Below, piece by piece: positions 16,468-24,587 of a stretch of DNA of 36,361 nucleotides. Position 1 is the first letter of the stretch. Each line of letters begins with the position of its first letter. The position numbers and the translations under genes were made by a program. Below the pieces are notes generated by a model. It was not told where the DNA came from. It worked only from the letters and a program-made list of their open reading frames with translations, and ran no database searches. The stretch is from JAILLW01 sp045640905 (GTDB lineage Bacteria; Bacillota; Clostridia; Lachnospirales; Lachnospiraceae): positions 1-36,361 of the forward strand of contig JAZUFW010000011.1 of assembly GCA_045640905.1 (NCBI GenBank), read 5' to 3'.

Positions 16468-17689
16468 TATATATTTCGTTTATGAAATATATAAATGGAT
16501 TGACGCGCTGTTTGCCTTAATAAAGTGTGAAAAGAAAAGAATTAAAAAGGCAATCAAGGCTGTGCTTACTGTTCTGTACGGCATATGTGCGTTTTCACTT
16601 CTTATAGCATTTTCCATACCGGACGAGGCTGCTGATTCATTAATATGGCTTACCACGGTTAGACGTATATTTAAGCTTATTGGCAATTACCATGAAGGCA
16701 TAATCGTATATATGATGATGTTCTTTGCCGTAATATGGATTGCCAGATTGGTTGAGAGAGCCGTCTGTCGTGCCAAAGATAAGCCGATTCCTGTTTCAAA
16801 TTTAAGACGCACGGTAGTGGGACTTATTGGTATAGTTTTTATTTTGTCCATATCATGGAGAGGGACAATAGCAGCTCAAACCATAAACGACACCAAATAT
16901 GACATTACTGTCAGCAAAAGTGTCAAGAGCCCTGAAATGCACGATAAACTAAGGATTGCTTTAATTGCTGATGTACATTTGGGGTACAATGTTGGCTGTG
17001 ATAGAGTGACTGACATGGTCAACAAAATTAACGAAAATAATCCCGATATTGTTCTTATAGCGGGAGATATTTTTGATAATGAATATGCGGCTCTTGAAAA
17101 TCCGGACAAACTGATAGAATTGTTTAAATCGATTGAAACCAAATACGGAGTATATGCGGTTTTGGGAAATCACGATATTGAAGAACCCATATTGGGCGGC
17201 TTTACATTCGGTGGCGATAAAGAAAAGTGCATATCCGAGCAGATGCTTGGTTTTCTTGACAAAGCAAATATCAGGCTGCTTCATGATGAAGGGGTAATGA
17301 TAGAAGATTCCGTATATTTATACGGAAGACCGGATTATGAAAGACTGAATCTGGGATCGACCTCCCGGAAGAGCCCTGAGGAGATAACGGCCCAAATAGA
17401 TGATACTGTTCCTATAATAGTGCTGGACCATGAACCTCGTGAACTGGAACTCCTTTCCGATGCCGGAGTTGACCTTGACCTGTGCGGTCATACGCATGAC
17501 GGACAGATATTTCCGCTTAATCTGACCAGCAGATGGTTCTCGTGGGAAAATTCGACGGGGCTTATAAAGATTGGTGACATGTACAATATAGTTACCTCGG
17601 GAGTCGGATTGTTCGGACCGAATTTGAGAGTCGGAACCGATGCCGAGATATGTATCGTTGACGTAAATTTTCCTGAAAATAATGATTGA
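16427..17689 (+). CDS. Membrane-anchored calcineurin-like metallophosphoesterase
   Basis: About four hydrophobic segments occupy residues 1-160. The C-terminal half is a YkuE/YaeI-type metallophosphoesterase with all metal motifs: IADVHLG, GDIFDN, LGNHD, DHEP and CGHTHDGQIFP. The relatives YkuE and LpxH-like enzymes cleave phosphodiester or pyrophosphate bonds of lipid-linked or nucleotide substrates; the actual substrate is unknown. ATG 16427 suits TTGGAG at 16411-16416; ATG 16409 is also in frame. It overlaps the DUF975-PF06541 gene, which suggests a joint membrane or envelope role. The trpB promoter -35 overlaps its stop codon. Confidence 0.85.
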   Translation: MIYLILLPVYIALNIYFVYEIYKWIDALFALIKCEKKRIKKAIKAVLTVLYGICAFSLLIAFSIPDEAADSLIWLTTVRRIFKLIGNYHEGIIVYMMMFFAVIWIARLVERAVCRAKDKPIPVSNLRRTVVGLIGIVFILSISWRGTIAAQTINDTKYDITVSKSVKSPEMHDKLRIALIADVHLGYNVGCDRVTDMVNKINENNPDIVLIAGDIFDNEYAALENPDKLIELFKSIETKYGVYAVLGNHDIEEPILGGFTFGGDKEKCISEQMLGFLDKANIRLLHDEGVMIEDSVYLYGRPDYERLNLGSTSRKSPEEITAQIDDTVPIIVLDHEPRELELLSDAGVDLDLCGHTHDGQIFPLNLTSRWFSWENSTGLIKIGDMYNIVTSGVGLFGPNLRVGTDAEICIVDVNFPENND

Positions 17690-17714
17690 CAGCATATATT
17701 TATGATGCTAAAGT
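17686..17714 (+). promoter_or_regulatory. Promoter of the T-box leader and trpB
   Basis: TTGACA (17686-17691) overlaps the stop codon of the preceding gene; a 17-bp spacer leads to TAAAGT (17709-17714). Confidence 0.6.
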
Positions 17715-17732
17715 AGCACTTAAGTGAATAGT

Positions 17733-18010
17733 AAACCGTTGATGAAGAAGAGTAGTTATTGTTACGGATAAAAGAGAGTCGCAGGCGGTGGGATTGCGAT
17801 AATCACGAACTATAATGAATGGGCTTCGTAGGGCTGACAGAACATATCGCGCGATATAAGTATGAAAGACGTAGTGATTCATCGTTATTGAATCGGCATA
17901 TGATGGTATGCATTGAGTGAGCGAGCAATCGCTAAGCCAGGGTGGCACCGCAGAATATTTAGTATTTTGTCCCGGCAGGTCTTTTGGACTTGCCGGGTAT
18001 TTTATTTATT
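17733..18010 (+). ncRNA. T-box leader, probable tRNA-Trp sensor
   Basis: The T-box core AGGGTGGCACCGC stands at 17939-17951. Stem I shows AGTAG at 17751-17755, a distal AGAGAG and GGTGGGA, and a base helix GATGAA (17741-17746) with TTCATC (17878-17883). The specifier loop reads GAATGGGC; the TGG at 17820-17822, directly after GAA, is the tryptophan codon and agrees with trpB downstream. The terminator is CCCGGCAGGTC (17971-17981) with GACTTGCCGGG (17987-17997), then a T-rich tail. Uncharged tRNA-Trp should favour the antiterminator and turn on trpB. Confidence 0.9.
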
Positions 18011-18024
18011 AGGAGGAAAAGATT

Positions 18025-19248
18025 ATGATTTTAAATGGTGTGGATTTCGAAACTTATTTTAAACATTATCCTGATGAGAACGGATATTTCGGCAAATACG
18101 GCGGATGCTATATTTCGGATGAACTTAAGGCGGCAATGAAGGAAATTACCGATGCGTATTTCACTATCTGCCAGTCTCGCCAGTTTATTGCGGAATTGCG
18201 CAGAATACGTAAAGAATTTCAGGGACGTCCGACTCCTGTTTCCCATCTTGAAAGACTGTCAAATTCCATAGGAAAGGTTCAGCTGTACTGCAAGAGAGAA
18301 GACCTTAACCATTCGGGAGCCCATAAGCTTAATCATTGTATGGGCGAAGCGCTTCTTGCCAAATATATGGGAAAGAAAAAGATTATTGCAGAAACCGGTG
18401 CGGGTCAGCACGGTGTTGCATTAGCTACGGCAGCAGCTTACTTCGGACTGGATTGTGACATATACATGGGAGCGGTTGATATTAAAAAGCAGGCTCCGAA
18501 TGTAGCCAGAATGAAGATTTTGGGTGCAAACGTAGTAGAAGTTACAAAGGGAGCACAGACACTTAAGGAAGCGGTTGATGCAGCTTTCGAGGCTTATTCA
18601 AAAGAATATAAAGACTGCATTTACTGTATCGGATCTGTTTTGGGACCGCATCCTTTCCCCTTGATGGTCAGAGATTTTCAGGCTGTTGTCGGTATAGAAG
18701 CCCGTGAGCAGTTCCTGGAGATGACGGGACACTTGCCCGATGCCATAACCGCCTGTGTCGGAGGCGGATCAAATTCGGCAGGATTTTTCGCAGGATTTTT
18801 GAATGATCCCGTAGATATATATGGTGTTGAACCTCTCGGAAGAGGACCTAAATTGGGTGACCATGCAGCCAGCTTGAATTTCGGTACCGAAGGAATAATG
18901 CATGGATTCAATTCCATCATGTTAAAGGATGAAAACGGCGAACCGGCTCCGGTTTATTCCGTGGCGTCAGGACTTGATTATCCTTCATCGGGACCGGAAC
19001 ATGCTTTCTTAAAGGATTTGGGCAGAGTAAAATACGATATGGTAGATGATGAAGAGACCATAGATGCGTTCTATAAACTGTCACGACTTGAAGGAATCAT
19101 TCCCGCAATTGAATCGGCTCATGCCGTAGCGCATGCAATAAAGCTTGCCAAGACCATGGATACCGGTTCGATACTGATTAACCTCTCGGGCAGAGGCGAT
19201 AAGGATATGGACTATGTTATCGAACATTACGGAATTCCCGAAAAATAA
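18025..19248 (+). CDS. trpB: Tryptophan synthase beta chain, stand-alone
   Basis: The 407-residue, PLP-dependent enzyme makes tryptophan from indole and serine. Key residues are present: HSGAHKLN (Schiff-base lysine), AETGAGQHG (catalytic Glu), CVGGGSNSAG (phosphate grip) and the final SGRGDKD. Length matches the TrpB1 type. ATG 18025 follows TAGGAGG. No trpA or other trp gene lies near, and a T-box with a Trp codon controls it, so the gene can be raised by tryptophan shortage on its own. Either trpA is elsewhere or it salvages indole. A terminator follows at 19264. Confidence 0.95.
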   Translation: MILNGVDFETYFKHYPDENGYFGKYGGCYISDELKAAMKEITDAYFTICQSRQFIAELRRIRKEFQGRPTPVSHLERLSNSIGKVQLYCKREDLNHSGAHKLNHCMGEALLAKYMGKKKIIAETGAGQHGVALATAAAYFGLDCDIYMGAVDIKKQAPNVARMKILGANVVEVTKGAQTLKEAVDAAFEAYSKEYKDCIYCIGSVLGPHPFPLMVRDFQAVVGIEAREQFLEMTGHLPDAITACVGGGSNSAGFFAGFLNDPVDIYGVEPLGRGPKLGDHAASLNFGTEGIMHGFNSIMLKDENGEPAPVYSVASGLDYPSSGPEHAFLKDLGRVKYDMVDDEETIDAFYKLSRLEGIIPAIESAHAVAHAIKLAKTMDTGSILINLSGRGDKDMDYVIEHYGIPEK

Positions 19249-19263
19249 GTTAAATTGAGTCAG

Positions 19264-19293
19264 GAGGCTGCCAAGCAAGGCAGCCTCTTTTTT
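19264..19293 (+). terminator. Terminator after trpB
   Basis: GAGGCTGCC (19264-19272) pairs perfectly with GGCAGCCTC (19279-19287) over AAGCAA, followed by six T. Confidence 0.92.
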
Positions 19294-19302
19294 GAGCGAT
19301 AA

Positions 19303-19347
19303 GGCGTCAAGCGGATATCGTGCTTGCACGAATATCCATTTGACGCC
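19303..19347. repeat. Long palindromic intergenic repeat
   Basis: GGCGTCAA (19303-19310) pairs with TTGACGCC (19340-19347), GGATAT with ATATCC, and CGTGC with GCACG over a TT tip. Only about two internal defects interrupt a 45-base hairpin. No T-run follows, so it is not a terminator; a dispersed intergenic palindrome is likely. Confidence 0.6.
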
Positions 19348-19355
19348 AACGTACA

Positions 19356-19407
19356 ATCGAGCAGGAGTCAGCCTGCTCGATAGCGATAAGTAGTCAGCCT
19401 ACTCGAT
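19356..19407. repeat. Two tandem 26-bp hairpin units
   Basis: Unit 1 (19356-19381) is ATCGAGCAGG-AGTCAG-CCTGCTCGAT, a perfect 10-bp stem. Unit 2 (19382-19407) keeps AGTCAGCCT(A)CTCGAT but its left arm has changed, leaving a shorter AGTAG/CTACT stem. Unit 2 runs directly into the secA promoter. Confidence 0.6.
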
Positions 19408-19436
19408 TTGCATTCCGAGGGCGCTTCTGTTATCAT
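19408..19436 (+). promoter_or_regulatory. secA promoter
   Basis: TTGCAT (19408-19413), 17-bp spacer, TATCAT (19431-19436), starting one base after the tandem repeat. The secA start lies 40 bases downstream. Confidence 0.6.
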
Positions 19437-19476
19437 AGTGAGAGGTTTTTGTATATAAACGGAATCGAGGAAATAT

Positions 19477-22041
19477 ATGAATATAGTAAACAAAGTATTT
19501 GGCACACATTCTGAAAGAGAACTTAAAAGAATTGCGCCTCTTGTTGATAAAATTGAATCGCTTCGTCCTGAAATGATGAGCCTTTCGGATGAAGAATTAA
19601 AGGCCAGAACACCATGGTTTAAGGAGCGTCTGTCCAAAGGAGAAACCTTGGATGATTTGTTGCCCGAAGCATTTGCTACGGTACGTGAAGCAGCCAGACG
19701 TGTATTAAATATGGAACATTTCAGAGTACAGCTTATCGGTGGTATTATTCTCCATCAGGGTCGTATTTCCGAAATGAAAACAGGTGAAGGAAAAACTCTT
19801 GTTTCGACTTGTCCCGCATATTTGAACGCTCTTGAAGGAAAGGGCGTAAACATCGTATCCGTAAACGATTACCTGGTTAAGCGTGACGCAGAGTGGATGG
19901 GAGAAATTCACAGATTTTTAGGACTCAGCGTAGGCTATGTCCTTAACTCCATGACGGCGGACGAACGTAGGGAAGCCTATAACTGTGATATTACATATGT
20001 AACCAATAATGAGTTGGGATTTGATTACCTTAGAGACAATATGGTTGTTTATAAGAACCAGCTCGTTTTGAGAGACCTTCATTATGCCATTATCGATGAA
20101 GTTGACTCCGTGCTTATTGATGAAGCCAGAACACCGCTGATTATTTCCGGACAGTCGGGCAAATCCACCAAGCTTTACGAAGTCTGCGATATCCTGGCTA
20201 GACAGATGACCCGTGGCGAAGATATGGAAGACCTTTCCAAGATGGATGCCATTATGGGTGTTGAACGTGAGGAAACAGGTGACTTCATAGTTAACGAAAA
20301 GGATAAAATAGTCAATCTGACGGCCGAAGGTGTTGCAAAGGTAGAAAGATTCTTCCAGATAGATAACCTGGCAGATCCCGATAATATTGAAATTCAGCAT
20401 AATATCATTTTGGCTCTGCGTGCACACAATCTGATGTTCAGAGATCAGGATTATGTTGTAAAGGATGATCAGGTCCTTATTGTTGATGAATTTACCGGAC
20501 GTATTATGCCCGGAAGAAGATATTCGGACGGCCTTCATCAGGCTATAGAAGCAAAGGAACATGTAAAGGTAAAAAGAGAGTCAAAGACATTGGCGACCAT
20601 TACCTTCCAGAACTTCTTTAACAAGTTTGAAAAGAAATCCGGAATGACCGGTACGGCATTAACCGAAGAAAGAGAATTTCGTGACATCTACGGAATGGAT
20701 GTAATTGAAATTCCGACCAACAGACCTATTGCCAGAATCGATCATCAGGATGCCGTATATAAAACCAGAAAAGAAAAACTTCACGCCATTGTCGAAGCGG
20801 TTGTTGAGGCACATGCAAAAGGACAGCCTGTTTTGGTCGGTACAATTACCATCGAAGCTTCCGAAGAACTGTCGCGTCTTTTGACGAAGAGAGGCATTGC
20901 ACATAAAGTATTGAATGCAAAGTTCCATGAGATGGAAGCTGAAATCGTAGCGGATGCCGGTGTTCACGGCTCGGTTACCATCGCGACCAACATGGCAGGA
21001 CGTGGTACCGATATTAAGCTTGATGATGAATCACTTGCTGCAGGAGGCTTAAAGATTATCGGTACTGAAAGACATGAGTCGCGTCGTATTGATAACCAGT
21101 TGAGAGGTCGTGCAGGTCGACAGGGAGATCCCGGTGAATCGAAATTCTATATATCTTTGGAAGACGATCTGATGAGATTGTTCGGATCCGATACGATGAT
21201 TAAGATGTTTACGGCACTCGGAATTCCCGAAAACCAGGAGATTGAGCACAAAGCGTTGTCCAGAGCCATCGAAACAGCTCAAAAGAAGATTGAATCGAAT
21301 AACTTTGGAATCAGAAAGAACCTCCTCGAATACGATCAGGTTATGAATGAGCAAAGAGAAATCATATATGATGAACGTCGTCGAGTTCTTGACGGCGAGA
21401 GTATGCGTGATCCGATTTACAAGATGATTACGGATACGGTTGACAATTCTGTCGACATGGTTATCGGTGACGATACGCCGTACGACGACTGGAATTTGGA
21501 AGAACTCAATTCAGTACTGTTACCGAGCATCCCGCTCAGTCCTGTTACAAAAGAAAGAATTGATACTCATAAAAAGAATGCTCTTAAACAGCAACTCAAA
21601 GAAGAAGCTGTTAAATTATATGAGGCCAAGGAGGCTGAATTCCCTGAAGCTGAGGCTATCAGAGAAGTTGAACGTGTCGTTTTGTTAAAGGCCATAGACC
21701 GCAAATGGATGGATCATATTGACGATATGGATCAGCTTCGTCAGGGCGTTTCTTTGCAGGCTTACGGTCAGAGAGATCCGCTTGTTGAATACAAGATGTC
21801 CGGCTACGAGATGTTTGATGAAATGACTCAGAACATCAAAGAAGAGACTGTTAAGATTTTGTTCCATGTTCATGTTGAACAAAAAGTTGAACGTGAGCAG
21901 GTTGCTAAGGTAACGGGAACTAACAAGGACGATTCGATAGCCAAAGCACCTACCAAACGTATTGAAGCAAAGGTATATCCCAATGATCAGTGTCCGTGCG
22001 GTTCGGGAAAGAAATATAAGCAGTGCTGCGGTAGAAAATAG
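19477..22041 (+). CDS. secA: Preprotein translocase ATPase SecA
   Basis: The 854-residue motor pushes secretory proteins through SecYEG. Visible parts are Walker A MKTGEGKTL (100-108), Walker B VIDEVDSVLIDEARTPL (about 204-220), the cross-linking region, motif TNMAGRGTDI (about 508-517), QLRGRAGRQGDPG (about 540-552) and the C-terminal zinc site CPCGSGKKYKQCC. Length is standard for a Firmicute SecA1. ATG 19477 follows GAGG. prfB follows 21 bases on, as in many Firmicutes, so the two are probably co-transcribed. An accessory SecA2 is not seen here. Confidence 0.98.
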   Translation: MNIVNKVFGTHSERELKRIAPLVDKIESLRPEMMSLSDEELKARTPWFKERLSKGETLDDLLPEAFATVREAARRVLNMEHFRVQLIGGIILHQGRISEMKTGEGKTLVSTCPAYLNALEGKGVNIVSVNDYLVKRDAEWMGEIHRFLGLSVGYVLNSMTADERREAYNCDITYVTNNELGFDYLRDNMVVYKNQLVLRDLHYAIIDEVDSVLIDEARTPLIISGQSGKSTKLYEVCDILARQMTRGEDMEDLSKMDAIMGVEREETGDFIVNEKDKIVNLTAEGVAKVERFFQIDNLADPDNIEIQHNIILALRAHNLMFRDQDYVVKDDQVLIVDEFTGRIMPGRRYSDGLHQAIEAKEHVKVKRESKTLATITFQNFFNKFEKKSGMTGTALTEEREFRDIYGMDVIEIPTNRPIARIDHQDAVYKTRKEKLHAIVEAVVEAHAKGQPVLVGTITIEASEELSRLLTKRGIAHKVLNAKFHEMEAEIVADAGVHGSVTIATNMAGRGTDIKLDDESLAAGGLKIIGTERHESRRIDNQLRGRAGRQGDPGESKFYISLEDDLMRLFGSDTMIKMFTALGIPENQEIEHKALSRAIETAQKKIESNNFGIRKNLLEYDQVMNEQREIIYDERRRVLDGESMRDPIYKMITDTVDNSVDMVIGDDTPYDDWNLEELNSVLLPSIPLSPVTKERIDTHKKNALKQQLKEEAVKLYEAKEAEFPEAEAIREVERVVLLKAIDRKWMDHIDDMDQLRQGVSLQAYGQRDPLVEYKMSGYEMFDEMTQNIKEETVKILFHVHVEQKVEREQVAKVTGTNKDDSIAKAPTKRIEAKVYPNDQCPCGSGKKYKQCCGRK

Positions 22042-22062
22042 TTTCTAAGACAGGTATTTACA

Positions 22063-23175
22063 TTGGTTATTCTTGATAATTTAAAAACAGAATTAATGAA
22101 CTATAAAGAGCCCCTTATCGAACTTCGGGGCTCTTTAAACCTTGACTATAAAAAGCAAAAGATTGAAGAACTTCAGATGGAAATGGAAGCTCCCAACTTT
22201 TGGGACAATCCTGATGTTTCGAACAAGAAAATGAAGGAACTGAAGGATTTGGAGAGCCAGGTTAAGACCATGGATGGACTTGAAAGCCAGTTTGAGGACA
22301 TAGAGACCTTGATTGCAATGGCATACGAGGATGATTCTTTATCAGAGGATGTTGTCAGCGAATTTGATGACTTCAAGCAGACCATGGAAAAAATCAGAAT
22401 CGGAACACTTCTTTCCGGCGAATATGATTCGGATAATGCAATTTTGAAATTGAACGCCGGAGCGGGAGGAACGGAAAGCTGTGACTGGGCTTCGATGCTA
22501 TATCGAATGTATTCGAAGTGGGCTGAGAACAAGGGATATTCGTTGGAAGTCCTCGACTTTTTGGATGGCGATGAAGCCGGTATCAAGTCAATTACTTTCC
22601 AGATTAACGGGCTGAATGCCTACGGTTACTTAAAGAGTGAGAAAGGCGTCCACAGATTGGTCAGAATTTCTCCTTTCAATGCGCAGGGAAAGCGTCAGAC
22701 ATCATTTGTTTCGCTGGATGTTATGCCGGATATCGAAGAAGATATTGATATTGACATTAATGAAGATGATTTGAGAGTTGATACATATCGAAGCTCCGGA
22801 GCGGGAGGTCAGCATATTAATAAAACTTCTTCGGCCATCAGAATTACTCACCTGCCGACGGGGATTGTCGTGCAGTGCCAGAATGAAAGAAGCCAGCTTC
22901 AGAATAAAAACAAGGCCATGCAGATGCTGAAGGCAAAACTTTTGCTGCTTAAGCAGGAAGCAAATGCCGAGAAACTGAGTGATATTCGAGGTGAGGTTAA
23001 AGATATCGCTTGGGGAAACCAGATAAGGAGCTATTTTCTGCAGCCGTATAAGTTGGTAAAGGATTTAAGAACCAATGCGGAGACTGCCAACGCGGATGCG
23101 GTTTTGGACGGCGATATTGATATGTTTATCAATGAATATTTGAAATGGATAAACGATTCCAAAAGAGAACAGTAG
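22063..23175 (+). CDS. prfB: Peptide chain release factor 2, without programmed frameshift
   Basis: The 370-residue RF2 reads UAA and UGA stops. The stop-reading SPF motif is at 203-205 and GGQ at 248-250 (SGAGGQHINKT). In many bacteria prfB needs a +1 shift at CTT-TGA-C near codon 25. Here the frame is continuous: residues ELRGSLNLDYKK read CTT GAC with no in-frame stop, as if one T had been lost. TTG 22063 starts the gene, judged by alignment with usual RF2 length and a weak AGG before it; ATG 22096 would drop the conserved start. A perfect hairpin at 22104-22137 covers this place. A terminator follows at 23187. Confidence 0.95.
   Translation: MVILDNLKTELMNYKEPLIELRGSLNLDYKKQKIEELQMEMEAPNFWDNPDVSNKKMKELKDLESQVKTMDGLESQFEDIETLIAMAYEDDSLSEDVVSEFDDFKQTMEKIRIGTLLSGEYDSDNAILKLNAGAGGTESCDWASMLYRMYSKWAENKGYSLEVLDFLDGDEAGIKSITFQINGLNAYGYLKSEKGVHRLVRISPFNAQGKRQTSFVSLDVMPDIEEDIDIDINEDDLRVDTYRSSGAGGQHINKTSSAIRITHLPTGIVVQCQNERSQLQNKNKAMQMLKAKLLLLKQEANAEKLSDIRGEVKDIAWGNQIRSYFLQPYKLVKDLRTNAETANADAVLDGDIDMFINEYLKWINDSKREQ
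22104..22137 (+). other. 11-bp perfect hairpin in the start of prfB
   Basis: TAAAGAGCCCC (22104-22114) pairs with GGGGCTCTTTA (22127-22137) over a 12-base loop, ending in TTT. It resembles a terminator inside the coding region, at codons 14-25, where the classical frameshift site with its G-rich stimulator sits in other species. Confidence 0.6.
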
Positions 23176-23186
23176 GATTAATTTGG

Positions 23187-23224
23187 CAAGGGTTGAGCAT
23201 GTTGCGCAACCCTTGTATTTTATT
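23187..23224 (+). terminator. Terminator of secA-prfB
   Basis: CAAGGGTTG (23187-23195) pairs with CAACCCTTG (23207-23215), followed by a T-rich tail. A TATACT (23251-23256) downstream may be the -10 for the next operon; its -35 is unclear. Confidence 0.75.
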
Positions 23225-23289
23225 GCGGAAAATGTTATTATACAATTAACTATACTCAGGTGCAGTGTAATCAGATGATAGGAGACGAA

Positions 23290-23781
23290 ATGCGCATAGA
23301 CGATATGGGTTTAATTCAATATAATCCGTTTGCGACTTCGCAGGTTGGGAATGAAAAGACCGAACCTTCGAAACCGATAGTAAACCCCGGCGCATCGACT
23401 GAGGTTCAACCCGGTAAAAAGTCTTCTCCTGCAGAATGTGAGACCTGTAAGAATCGTAAATACCAGGATGGCTCTGATGAGGGCGATGTTTCTTTTCAGG
23501 CACCTACTCATATTTCACCTGAAACTTCTGCTGTAAAAGCCATGGCTCATGAACAGGAGCACGTTGCCAATGCCTATGAAAAGGCGAGCAAAGACAACGG
23601 TAGAGTATTGCAGGCTTCCGTCAAATTAAAAATGGCTGTTTGCCCGGAGTGCGGCAGAGTTTATTGCGCCGGAGGAACAACCACTACCAAGATTCAATAT
23701 AAAGATGATCGCTATTCGCAGGCACAGAAACAGGCACAGAGACAGGCTTTTGTGGGTGCCAATTTCGATGCTGCGGTATAG
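23290..23781 (+). CDS. SprA-related putative zinc metalloprotease-like protein
   Basis: The 163-residue protein matches the SprA-related family (PF12118): a CETCKNRKYQDGSDE core, FQAPTHISPE, the HEQEH zinc motif (HExxH) in MAHEQEHVANAYEKA, and CPECGRVYC-GG. Family members keep the HExxH and CxxC pairs; peptidase activity has not been shown to my knowledge. No signal peptide is seen, so it is probably cytoplasmic. ATG 23290 follows ATAGGAG; GTG 23260 is in frame but lacks a ribosome site. It heads the long operon that continues through tex and the t6A genes, 11 bases before the DUF975 gene. Confidence 0.75.
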   Translation: MRIDDMGLIQYNPFATSQVGNEKTEPSKPIVNPGASTEVQPGKKSSPAECETCKNRKYQDGSDEGDVSFQAPTHISPETSAVKAMAHEQEHVANAYEKASKDNGRVLQASVKLKMAVCPECGRVYCAGGTTTTKIQYKDDRYSQAQKQAQRQAFVGANFDAAV

Positions 23782-23792
23782 CAGGGAGTTAT

Positions 23793-24587
23793 ATGAAACG
23801 TTACGCTACATCAGCCGAACTTAAAAGAGCGGCTAAAGATCAATTGTTTGGAAAATTGGGCACCGTTATCGGTGCCTTCTTAGTGCATATGCTGGTTTAT
23901 CTGCCGGTAATATATGCGTCTACGTATTTCCCCATAGACACACCGTTATGGCTTGCTTTATCATTCCTTCTCGACATTGTTATCAGTCTGTACGGAGGTA
24001 TTCTTGCGTACGGCTCCGATTTCCTGTTTTTGAAAGTGGCTACAGGAGATGATATAGCCGTTACCGACCTGTTCTATGGATTTAAGAATGATACTGCAAA
24101 GGTATTGGCACTTAAGGTGATACCCATTGTTATCACTACTGTTGCCCAGGTACCGTATTTTCTCATGACCAAAACCATGCTTGCACTTATGCCGGATATG
24201 AACAGCATGATGCAGATGATATACAGCGGACAGATAGATGAAGTCGAAGCAATGTCGGAAAAACTGATGCCGGTTATGCTTCTTTATTTGCTGGTGTTTT
24301 TCCTTTATATTATCGTGCTTATAGTGGTAAATGTTTTGTTCAGCCAGACGCTGTTTACAGCATTGGATTATCCGAATCTGAGTGTCAAGGAAACTTTCAA
24401 AAAGAGCTTCAAACTGATTAAGGGAAACTGGGGCAAATATATTTACATCATGCTTTCATTCATTCCCTGGTACGTCCTCGGATTATTCACATTCTATACG
24501 GGACTTGCCTGGGCGATTCCTTATATGAGGACGACCATGGCCAATTTCTATTTGGATTTGGTCAAAAATAAGAGTGAGGAAAACTGA
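23793..24587 (+). CDS. DUF975 family membrane protein
   Basis: The 264-residue membrane protein has about six hydrophobic segments and the DUF975 marks: a basic start RYATSAELKRAAKDQLFGKLG and the late loop SVKETFKKSFKLIKGNWGKY, then FYTGLAWAIPYMRTTMANFY near the end. It is the stand-alone form of the N-terminal part of the protein at 14590. Function unknown. ATG 23793 follows GGGAG. Its TGA overlaps the tex ATG by one base (TGATG), so it is coupled to tex. Confidence 0.8.
   Translation: MKRYATSAELKRAAKDQLFGKLGTVIGAFLVHMLVYLPVIYASTYFPIDTPLWLALSFLLDIVISLYGGILAYGSDFLFLKVATGDDIAVTDLFYGFKNDTAKVLALKVIPIVITTVAQVPYFLMTKTMLALMPDMNSMMQMIYSGQIDEVEAMSEKLMPVMLLYLLVFFLYIIVLIVVNVLFSQTLFTALDYPNLSVKETFKKSFKLIKGNWGKYIYIMLSFIPWYVLGLFTFYTGLAWAIPYMRTTMANFYLDLVKNKSEEN

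Noticed and set aside
19303..19407. CRISPR-like array
   Set aside because: Only two adjacent 26-bp units with no spacer between them, plus a different hairpin; no cas gene nearby. They are palindromic repeats, not an array.
19918..20562. Long - strand open frame inside secA
   Set aside because: Sits opposite conserved SecA motifs and has no start signal or recognisable domain.
22063..22150. Programmed frameshift in prfB
   Set aside because: I looked for an in-frame TGA near codon 25. The frame is continuous through ELRGSLNLDYKK, so no shift is needed.
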